Source: Flammulina velutipes
Lineage: Eukaryota > Basidiomycota > Agaricomycetes > Agaricales > Physalacriaceae
DNA: 64,000 nt
Assembly: GCA_011800155.1 (NCBI GenBank)
Contig: CM022370.1
Span: 496,001 to 560,000, forward strand
Reading direction: 5' to 3'
Below are positions 55,484 through 64,000 of the stretch, in pieces. Position numbers and translations under genes: made by a program. Numbering within the stretch: the stretch's first letter is position 1; each line of letters begins with the position of its first letter. The notes under the pieces are model-generated. The model was given only the letters and a program-made list of their open reading frames with translations. It searched no databases and had not been told where the DNA came from.

Positions 55484-56756
55484 TTATGAGGTGACAGTCC
55501 AGACACGGAGCTGGTTGTCGGTGAAGCCAGCGAACAGAGTCTGACCATCTGCAGACCATGCAATGGAGACACACTCGGGTTGCCTTCCTTCGTCCTGCAC
55601 GTCGGTGTAGGCGGGCTTGAGCTCATCAACGATAGACCTGGGAAGGACAGTTAGCTGACGTTACATGATCATGCCCAATGCTTACTTGCTCTCGAGATCG
55701 AAGATCTTGACACAGCTTGCGGTAGCTGCACAGAGCCAGTATCGGTTGGGCGAGAACACGAGGGCGTTGACAATATCGCCGGCCTCGAGGGAGTAGAGGT
55801 GCTTGCCCTCGTTGAGGTCCCAGAGCATGGTGATACCGTCCTTGCCACCTGAGGCAGCCAGTGAACCATCGGGGGAGACGGAAACGGTGTTGATGTATCC
55901 AGTGTGTCCGTAGTGGTTGGTCTTCAGCTTGAACTTCGAGAGTTCCCAGACCTGGTGGATAAAAGTAAGTTAGCGGTTCATAGAAAACGAATTCGACGAA
56001 GGAAGCTCAGAGATCTTGGTGGAAAATTAGTCTCATTGGACGAGGTCCTCTGAAGTAGCAAATATTAAAGATAATGCATCATAGCGAACGGGAATGACTT
56101 GATCTGACAGGAAGAACGCATGGCTTACCTTCACTACACGATCCCAACCGCACGAGACAATGACGGGGTTCGAAACGTTAGGGCTGAACCTCACGCAGGA
56201 TACCCTAAGTAAATTGTCAGGCCGAGTACACCTTTCGCTGAATTGGAGACGTACCATTCGGTGTGACACTCATCTTTGATATCGTATTTGCACTCTCCCA
56301 AAGTATTCCAGAGTTTGATAGTCTTGTCGCGAGAACCAGAGACGATCTGCCTGTTATCAGCACTGAAGCTGACGGACAGGACATCGGAGGTGTGGCCGAC
56401 GAAGCGACGGGTCGTGGCGCCGGTGTTCAAATCCCAAAGACGGAGAGTGTGGTCCCAGGATGAAGAGAGGGCAAATTGACCATCGGACGAAATAACGACG
56501 TCGGAAACGAAGTGGTTGTGGCCAGTAAGGATGCGTTTGGGATAACCGTAGGAATCCTCGTCGCGGGTAAGCTGCCACACAATGATAGTTTTGTCTGCGA
56601 AATATTTTTTAGCCTTGGAGTGCGAAAAGTCGGCGCGATGATACCTCTAGAGGCGGTGAGGATCATGTCTGGGTTCTCCTGCGATGTCGCGATAGCGGTA
56701 ACCCATCCTTTGTGCCCTTCCAGAGATCCGAGGAACCGCAATTGGTCTGAAGCCAT
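55484..56756 (-). CDS. RACK1 / Cpc2 / Asc1 (ribosome-bound WD40 protein)
   Basis: Starts [20 protein letters not shown] and shows seven WD40 repeats, including [98 protein letters not shown] and [11 protein letters not shown] at the end. The total is about 314 residues, the exact family length. RACK1 sits on the 40S subunit near the mRNA exit, links signalling to translation and quality control, and binds kinases. One intron, about 55954-56128, is longer than its neighbours and contains a C/D snoRNA, as the yeast ASC1 intron does. Confidence 0.97.
56004..56087 (-). ncRNA. C/D-box snoRNA U24 (snR24) within a RACK1 intron
   Basis: On the minus strand, box C-like ATGATGC is at 56082-56076 and the closing box D CTGA at 56010-56007. 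Between them are ATTTGCTACTTCAGA and CACCAAGATCTCTGA, the two long conserved guide stretches of U24, plus a C'-like CAATGAGAC. U24 directs 2'-O-methylation of large-subunit rRNA at two to three sites. In S. cerevisiae snR24 also lies in the intron of ASC1, the RACK1 gene. The terminal stem is weak, so the exact ends are approximate. Confidence 0.9.
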
Positions 56757-57075
56757 TTTGTGTCGTAGAGGTCAACTAATTGCACGACGCTCGACGCTCA
56801 ACCGTGTGATGTCACGCTTCCAGCCACCGTGACTACCTGCACAGTTTTCGGTATTTCCCTTCAACGCCAGACTTGATATTTTCACGCAAATTTAATCCGG
56901 TATAATCCTCGAAATACCCCTAACAAATTACGCATGCTCGTCACAATTAATTGACCCAAGTTCCTATGCATCGTTTGACTGAGAGATTTAGAACATACAT
57001 AAGAGTTCCTTATCGGAATCTCCGTCTGTACGGGACTCGTAATCTCCTAGTTCCTTTCCACTCCCTGTCCTCTTC
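56757..57075. other. Divergent promoter of RACK1 and the nucleoside hydrolase
   Basis: No gene. T/C-rich tract just before the ATG at 57076. Confidence 0.45.
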
Positions 57076-58708
57076 ATGTCATCCCCCGGAAGAATCCCAG
57101 TAATCAGTAAGTTCCGTTGTCTCAAACATAGACCAGTCGTTGATTTACATCCTCTATTAGTTGACACAGACCCTGGCGTTGATGTATCATCGCGATGTTA
57201 GGCGAGGTATCCTGAACCTGGGCACGTTTCTAACTTATCCTCAGTCTCTTCGCGTTGGCATCTCCCGAGATTGAGATACTGGCCATCATTGTGTCGTTTG
57301 GTGAGAGCTCCAGAAACCAGGCCATCAACGCGTCACTTACAACTGTAAATATAGGAAACACTGATATAGAATCTTCATAGTGCGTTCAAGTGCTTCCAGG
57401 CGTTAGTCCTTGGACGCAAAGCTAAAGAGAAGGTTCGCAGCTCTAACATTCTCAAACTCTACGGAGTCCTCGAAAAACATTTCGATGCCCATCCGGAGGA
57501 ACGAGCCCGTTATCCTAATTTTGCGTCTTCCTCAAAACCTATATTGGTTGCAGGGAGTCGTGGCCCTCTGGAAGGGGAGCTCCATAGCGCCCAGTATTTC
57601 CATGGAAGGTAAATTGTGTTTCTCTCTTCCTCACATAGACTTACCTCCCAACGTAGGGATGGTCTTGGAGGCATCAACGAGCAGCATCCCGAAATATGCG
57701 CTCTAGAAGCCGACAAACAGTCGTACCTTCGTTTGTCGAACAGATCAGCCGTCGACGTGTCTTTGGATCTTTTGAGAGAATTTCCCGAGCGACAGATAAC
57801 ATATATCGCACTGGGTCCTTTGACTAACCTCGCTCACTTGGTGAGGGAAGATAAGGACCTTGTGACGAGTCACATCGGACGTATCATATGTATGGGAGGA
57901 GCTCTAGACGTCCCAGGCAATACAACCCCAGTGGCAGAATGTGAGTCGTATAACATGATCCCAAGCTTATGTTAGCTCAATATCTGGTTCATTTAGTCAA
58001 CTTCTTTGCCGACCCGTTCGCGGTCAAGGAGCTTTTGGTTCCCGGGGACGCCGGCGTGGGACTGCCGCTGGATAGATTCGTGCTACTCCCTCTCGACATC
58101 ACAACGCCACACGAACTTCCTTTCCAGGTATATATTGATAAGGTCGATAACACCTTTGAAGGACCAGCCCGGCCTTCCAAGGAAGAGGGAAAGAAAACTT
58201 TGACACACTTTACGTCTTCGTTTCTCGAAAAAACGCGCTCGGTCATGTTGGAGTTTGGAAAGGATGCTATGGAACTGCACGACATCGTGGCCGTCTGGTG
58301 TGCCATCGCCAACCCCCCGGGAATTTCGCCATCACTTTCGGATGGATGGCTCTCAACAAAGCGTGTATTCCAGATCGAAAGGTACGCGGGTAATCTACTG
58401 AGGAGTGACCGCAGTTAATAACTTCTTACAGGTTTGGGGAATTGACGAGAGGTATGCTTGTGGTGGACAGACGAGAGGACGAGACGGCCTACGCCCCGGG
58501 CGTAAATAGAGCCAATTTCCAGGCGGAGGTCGATAAGCAGGGGATCAGCCATGGAAATTGGGAGTCGACTGCAGTTCCAGCAGAAGTTGAGATCGAGGCA
58601 AAAACGGTCACCTCAACTACCGATGACAGTGGAGTTTCTTGCGTCTATCAGACACCAGGACCTGCTGAATTACTCTCCCTTCTGTTGGATCGTGTGTGGG
58701 GCGTCTGA
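57076..58708 (+). CDS. Inosine-uridine-preferring nucleoside hydrolase, with an apparent frameshift
   Basis: First exon MSSPGRIPVI joins DTDPGVD, the Ca2+-binding signature of the family. Then come LFALASPEIEILAIIVSFGN, TDIESSYSNILKLYGVLEKH, GRDGLGGI, YIALGPLTNLA, IICMGGALDVPGN, FNFFADP and ELHDIVAVWCAIANPP. The enzyme splits ribonucleosides into base and ribose in purine/pyrimidine salvage. Between GVD and the next conserved residues, GATGTATCATCG is one base short of the expected codons, and no splice restores the frame. The second Asp of the usual GVDD and the downstream frame therefore cannot both be kept. This points to a base deletion (a dead gene or a sequencing error). Six or more introns fit the rest. 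Confidence 0.83.
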
Positions 58709-59316
58709 ATTTCAAGGTATCTCGATATCAGTGTCCCGACCTCTTGTTCTTACATTCACTCCAGTGCAAAACTCGTGACCATCACAACTAGCCAAATGGG
58801 CTCCTCGTGGGCACATTGACAGAGCGTCTACCTTCTTCTTTCGCGTCGACGAAGGTAGACTCCTCAATCTAACCCTACCCTTGCGGTGGATAGATATATA
58901 CATGTTCATCTTTTTCAAAATGACGATTCATACTAGACTTACACCGTCATTCACCGCTGAGCGCTGAGCCTCCGTCCCTAGGCAGCGTCTTCCAATCACC
59001 CGCATTTCTAGACCTACGAAGCATACCTACACGTCGCCGCCCATCTCCGGATCCGCTGAACTCTCTCTGCTCCCTTAATCTTCTAGTCCGTTTCGCGTTC
59101 GAGGTTTGAAATGTTCGGAGTCACTTTCGCAGAACTAAAGCATTCATTTCTCGCGGATTCCCACTGTCAATGTTCTATGGAGGGTCTCGGGGTTGCCAGT
59201 GAATCTGATGATCAATTCCAAATTGAACCTTATGCGGGGAAGCTTTATAGCAGCAGCATTTGCGGAGATGAGCGGTCTCCTCCTCGACCGTCTTCCTACA
59301 TTGGTTACTGGGTATT
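58709..59316. other. Spacer before the bZIP gene
   Basis: A plus-strand frame at 59111-59344 overlaps the bZIP start and looks like leader sequence. No domain recognised. Confidence 0.4.
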
Positions 59317-59996
59317 ATGGCTCGCGGACGAAAGCAAGACTTGACTATCCCTGCTACCAGGGCATTGACACAACAACGAGATTACCGTGCACGCCGCACG
59401 CAATATGTCCACGACCTCGAAGACAAATGTCGAACTCTTGAATCTGAAAACGAGCGTTTGCGCCAGGAGGTCCTTGCAATGCGACTAACGCTCCCCGCTA
59501 TAACGGTGCATAATCCACAAGTGGTAAGCCTATGTCACCCGTGTAAAACTTCGCTGGATCATTCTCATGTATTCCTATCACGCAGATCGAAAGTTCTTCG
59601 CAGCTGATGAGGGATCTGACGACGGCTTCAGAGTCCCTGTCCCGCTTCCAGCACCTTCTCTTTGCAGAAGCAAACACCTTTCCCCCTCCGATACCCGTAC
59701 CATCTCCACCTGAGCCATCAGATGCTCCAAATTCTCGTTATTCCATTCCATCTCCAGAGTCAGTTGGATCCCCGCTGCAGACGCGGCTGTCATCCGAGAG
59801 AAATCCCTCGTTGACCTCCCTACGATTTCCGAGAGATATCCTAAACGGCAATATTAGGTGTGTTCACGTAGTTATGTGGTTCGTATCATTATTGCTAACC
59901 ATAGACACAAGGGTTGGTTCACAATCACCATTGTACGAAGAATCTAACTTTCAGACTGCCGAAAACGATAGCTCTAAATCCGCGCCGGTTCGATGA
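59317..59996 (+). CDS. bZIP transcription factor
   Basis: MARGRKQDLTIPATRALTQQ continues RDYRARRTQYVHDLEDKCRT, and a leucine zipper with heptad spacing follows (LEDKCRTLESENERLRQEVL). The basic region has Q-x-x-Y-R-A-R-R in place of the classical N-x-x-A-A-x-x-C/S-R, as in the Yap/KapC-like fungal branch with QR.YR.RK. The rest is Ser/Pro-rich (PPPIPVPSPPEP and similar), a likely transactivation segment. Three exons; the last acceptor is ambiguous (two possible AGs), so the end could be upstream of 59996. Target genes cannot be told. Confidence 0.82.
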
Positions 59997-60145
59997 GCAT
60001 TCGCCCAGTTTGAGCACTTGAACAGCTGTCACACTCTGTACTTATATTCGACGTAAGGCTTTGTGTTTTTCATTTTGTTTGATAGCATAATTACATAGCA
60101 TGGAATGATTGTTTTGATACACCAGATGAGGACCAGCCACCGATC

Positions 60146-61365
60146 TTAAGGCTCGTAAGGATGCTTTACAAGCTCATCATACAATTCCGCAGGTAAATCG
60201 CGAACCAATGTTACAGTGACGCCGATAACATTGATGGCGTCGAGGTCGGGGAATACCCTCAGACGCTTCATGGGACTGTGATGAAAGTCAGGATATGAAG
60301 GTCGCTCATATTAAGTGACTCACCTTGGTTCCTTCATTACATCTTCACGCATTAACAATAGCTGCGCAATAACACAAAGAACATTGAGATGAACGCCAAA
60401 GGCCAGCAGGAAGTCCCAAAGTCGAAGAACTTCGTTTAAAGGTGGTGTACAGGCACACAACGTAAGAACGGCTAGTTGGGATATCAAACCGATTATAATT
60501 GCGTCCAATTAAAGAACTTACATGGGAAGGCATAAATTTCAGCGCTTAGTTTTTTCTTCCGCAAGAAATCGAAGAGCTCGGGGTCTACAATCTTGAGGCA
60601 TTTGTCAAGGAGCTGATGGGCGGTTTATTAGTCAGGGCGGCGAGATACAGCGCATTGACTGACTTTGAGACCTCTGTGAACTCCGTCCAGAGTGGGTTGC
60701 ACATAGAGAGGGCAACATTCCTCAATGAATTTGGAGAAGCAATAGAATGCTTCCATTTCCGAAGGCATTGTGTAGAGGAAGGGGGCCGCGAGGACGTTCA
60801 TTCCTTGGACGTATGTAAACCCGAGATGATGGGTCTCTTGCCTATCTAAAACATCATATTAAACGCTGTCCGTGCGGTAGTATAAAGCGCTCACCATGAT
60901 TCTTCCAGACAAACGCATCGAGTAAGCGGACAAGCATGTCCTCGCGCACCCGTTCTTTGAAACCCCGGTCTGTCGCGAGTGTTCTGACGCTCCATATGAG
61001 TCCTCCAAATTCGATAGGTGCAATAGAGAGCATACCGGAAGGTGTCATTTCGAATTTTCTCTCGTACTTCGCATGGGCCACGAGCGACATAATCCAAGTA
61101 CGTTTCGGCGGACAGGTCACTGATTCGAAGTAAAATTTTCCAGATCCGTGGTCTGAGCGTTGGGTCCTGTTAGTCCAGGTCATTAAGTCGCCAAACATGT
61201 AAGTGCTTGACCTACAGCGTCAGAAGGAATTCCTTCTGTAAGGATCATGCGCCTTAGTTTCTTGGTACCGTCGTCATATTCGCCAGACGCCCGGGATCGA
61301 GAGGAGAATTTGGGTTGGCTAAGTATCTTTGAGAACGAGTGGGCGATTGCCGAATTGGGAGCCAT
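60146..61365 (-). CDS. bub2: Bub2 (TBC-domain GAP of the mitotic exit/septation pathway)
   Basis: Starts MAPNSAIAHSFSKILSQPKF, then KKLRRMILTEGIPSDA. Further exons give CEVREKIRNDTFR joined to TLATDRGFKERVREDMLVRL, DAFVWKNH, ETHHLGFTYVQGMNVLAAPF, EECCPLYVQPTLDGVHRGL, VLTLCACTPPLNEVLRLWDF and LLAFGVHLNVLCVIAQLLLM. Block order and end are those of Bub2/Cdc16 (GAP with Byr4/Bfa1 for Spg1/Tem1). It delays mitotic exit and cytokinesis until the spindle is placed. Seven or so introns; the stop at 60146-60148 follows VKHPYEP. Length fits the family. Confidence 0.93.
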
Positions 61366-61770
61366 GGCGGATACACGACGATATTCATGTACGTTGTACC
61401 GCGATGTTCATGGTGTGTGGTTGAGTCGATAATCGGACCGATCATCCGCATTTCCAATCATTTTAATCGGTCACCTAGAAATGGTTAAATCCTGGATACT
61501 GTCCATAAACGCGTAAATCTTGACCGTTTCGCTTCGTATAACAACAAGGATAAAATAACTAACAGCGTCTAATTGATCTTTCTAAAATATGGTTATGAGA
61601 CGGCTTCTAAAAAGATTGCTAGCCTGATTTGTTCACCAAGGATCACTGGGACTATGTGCTGGCAATTCCTAGCAGCTATCTCATCACCATATTTCATTGA
61701 AAAAAAAATAGATGTCATTAACCGTTACTGGGTGACATGCTGGGAATTCCTTGCGCGGGAACGCATCAAC
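61366..61770. other. Spacer without recognised gene
   Basis: Open plus-strand frames here (for example 61573-61836, overlapping the next gene's 3' end) show no conserved pattern. Confidence 0.45.
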
Positions 61771-63981
61771 AGCTACAGGGGAACCACCCCCCAGGATGCT
61801 TTGATAAGGTCAGCGGCTCTCTCCGCAACGATGTAGGTAGGCGCTTGTGTGTGTCCACTTGGTACAATTGGCTGAATCACTTCGTCAGAATCCATCGAGC
61901 CGATATGGATAGGTACGCACAATCACCGAAGCGTCTACGATTCTGAGCCCAGATATACCCTTCACCTTGAGGTCTGGGTCGACAACACCATACCTTGCTC
62001 CAATGGGCGACATCGAGTTAGTCCCAACTGGATGGGCTGACGTTCCTACGTTTGCTCTGACCAGTGCTTGCAATTTCTCATCTGTGTCGGCATCCGCCAA
62101 ATCCCCATACGGTCCGGATATGTAGCCTTGCCATGCTGGTGCACCGTAGAATCGGAAGGCAAGCTTAATTGCTTCGACCATGGCGAAAAGATCGTATTCG
62201 TGGTTTAAGTATCCCGGATCGATCAATGGTGGTTCGAACGGATTCGAAGAGTTTATGGTAAGCGAGCCACCTAAGACGCGTCAATATGAATCATTTGGCT
62301 AGAATAAATAATAGGACTGACGAGAAAATGGCGACACAACACAGAGTCCTGCGGTCATGAAGTGACCATGATCAGGCTGGGTAATCATCGGAATAGTCCA
62401 AGAGTTCTAAAGTAAGAGTCAGGTGAGATAAACGAATAGTATATCAAAGACATTTAGTACCTGTATGAGCAGTTCGAGATGGGGTGTTGCAGGTCCAGCA
62501 GCAGGATCCCCGTATTGGTTGAGGATTTGAGAATCATCTGGGAGCCTGCTAAGTATGACATGACTAGCCAGCGAAGTAGCTAGTGGCCCAGTTCTAGATT
62601 CCCGCCATTGGTCGAGTAGTTCCTCCTTGTAAGAGTTGTTGCGGAAAATGTCGTCCCAAGTGTCATTAGCGCCAACTACCCATTTACCCCAGAACTTGGG
62701 CTGATCTGACAGGTTTTTACCAACACTTGGTAGGTCCAGGATGACTGGAATTTGGAGAGAGGAAAGCAGTGACGCATCTCCGATGCCTGAATGGAGGAGA
62801 ATGTGAGGAGAATTAATCGCTCCGGCGGAAAGTACTATCTCTTTGGTAGCCATGACGGTCCTAACCTCGTCTAGTGATTGTATTAGCATTCCGGGCACCG
62901 TGTGAAGACTCTTGCATGTAGTCACCGTCATTGGAGGATATAAACTCAATACCATTGAAAACTGATTTATCGTGAGTGCTGGGAAGAACTCTCGTGACAC
63001 GCGCTCCAACAAGGACGCTGAGATTGGGTCGATCAATGTACGAGGGACCAAGATAGGAAGCAGCTGAGCTACTGCGTTCTCCATTGTTGATAGTTGTCTG
63101 CATCCACGCTGTCATGTCATGGTCAGAACAATTCACGACCAGGTGAATTATGCATGATGCCACTTACCTACGCCAAGATCATGACCGTTCATATCCAATA
63201 CCAGAGGGAATTCATCAGGTAAATCTTTTGTGGTCTGCATGACACGCTCATCCATGGGATGAGGATATCCCGGGAGGCTGACGGCATTGATACCGGTCAG
63301 GCTGTGGATCGAAGGATCGTATTGTCCAGTTGTGTTGTGCCTGTCGGCTGGAGGTGTCCATTTTTCATTCTGACGGACTTTTAGCTAACCCATAATGTCG
63401 CGGGCGATAATCAAACTTTAGCGATATAATGCTGGATGGGGTCCCAAGACCATCCATCGTCTCCTGATAGTTGAGCGTAACGATTCCAGTCTTCAGGTGA
63501 TCCCCGAGTATAGATCATAGCATCTTTGGAATATTTGAGTATTTGAAGCACACTCTCAGTCCGCACGGTAGACATACTGACTGCAGTACTGCCGCCAAGG
63601 ACATGACCTCTTCCAAAAGGGACTGAACGACCGTTTAAACCTGCTTGAGGAATTGTCGTATAATTCCAATCAAGGCTTGCATCCCCCGATAAGACTAGGT
63701 ATGGAACCGCAATGTTCTCGTTGCCTACATGGCTAGCACCTGCCTCGAGGATGAGAACAGAAAAAGTGTCGATCTCTGTCAAGCGATTCGCGATAACAGC
63801 GCCAGCTGCACCACCTACAGACGTGTTATTAACTCAGTTTTGAGGTTAAAAACAGCGGCAAACCTCCGACGACAACGAAGTCGTAGACCCGGCTAGGAAG
63901 GCTAGAAACGTCCGTGTAAATGACGGCGTGACATGCAAACGCGCCGTAGAGGATTGCAACCCAAAGTTGGCGGAGGAACAT
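61771..63981 (-). CDS. GMC oxidoreductase, aryl-alcohol-oxidase-like, secreted
   Basis: The ATG at 63981 begins [20 protein letters not shown], a good signal peptide, then [11 protein letters not shown] and [12 protein letters not shown] (FAD Rossmann fold). [12 protein letters not shown] with an intron before [33 protein letters not shown], and the active-site region [13 protein letters not shown] and [18 protein letters not shown] follow, so both catalytic His-type positions are present. Roughly ten introns. Such flavoenzymes oxidise aromatic or aliphatic alcohols outside the cell and deliver hydrogen peroxide for lignocellulose decay. The stop is at 61771. The whole gene fits in the window, with only 19 bp of upstream flank. 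Confidence 0.92.
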
Positions 63982-64000
63982 TGTTGGACGGGAGTTTCAG

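Noticed and set aside
57360..57440. Second frameshift in the nucleoside hydrolase after TDIESS
   Set aside because: An intron with donor at about 57380 and acceptor CGCAG at about 57439 restores TDIESSYSNILKLYG in frame.
1..64000. CRISPR array or bacterial-type operon
   Set aside because: No regularly spaced direct repeats with unique spacers; introns and families show a eukaryotic chromosome.

Overview
The window looks like a chromosome segment from a mushroom-forming basidiomycete (Agaricomycetes). Genes are dense and lie on both strands. They are cut by many short introns, mostly about 40-55 nt with GT..AG ends and CTAAC/CTGAC-like branch sites. Several families are typical of this group: TET/JBP-type 2OG oxygenase, macrophage-activating-glycoprotein-like protein, GH71 glucanase and GMC oxidoreductase. 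Gene models were spliced by hand by following conserved protein families across frames, so inner exon borders are good estimates rather than proven.

Left arm (1-21.2 kb), ordinary gene-dense housekeeping and metabolism: the 3' end of a peroxisomal/mitochondrial carrier, a PCMH-type FAD oxidoreductase, a SulP sulfate transporter with STAS domain, a cyclase/formamidase-like hydrolase, an NTF2-like protein, a charged nuclear-type protein, GH71, a fumarate-reductase-like flavoprotein, ketopantoate hydroxymethyltransferase (pantothenate pathway), a UBE2S-like E2, an Erv2-like sulfhydryl oxidase, an SR-rich SCI1-like protein and a Con-6 protein.

Middle (about 21.7-45.7 kb), an accessory island. 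It starts next to an intron-containing tRNA-Gln(CTG) gene and holds a graveyard of broken gene pieces on the minus strand: macrophage-activating-glycoprotein-like, protein phosphatase methylesterase 1 and Nup98-Nup96. Then come apparently intact mobile-type genes: a large lineage-restricted protein, a TET/JBP-like dioxygenase, an unknown partner protein, a Cys-rich protein with a possible HECT-like C-terminus, and a complete HTH plus DDE (rve) integrase that converges on it. The right side holds relics of a PDR-type ABC transporter and simple repeats. A short CACGTG-containing motif occurs twice near the left edge and as a tandem array near the right edge, in opposite orientation, which suggests but does not prove an element boundary. 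The combination of a DNA/RNA-base dioxygenase, a possible ubiquitin ligase and an integrase is the most interesting candidate system here.

Right arm (46.2-64 kb), ordinary again: a conserved Ser/Pro-rich unknown, an aldo-keto reductase, an F-box-type beta-rich protein, Got1, an FHS-family (FucP-like) transporter, a small acidic unknown, RACK1/Cpc2 with a U24 C/D snoRNA in an intron, a nucleoside hydrolase with an apparent frameshift, a bZIP factor, the mitotic-exit GAP Bub2, and a secreted GMC/aryl-alcohol-oxidase-like enzyme.
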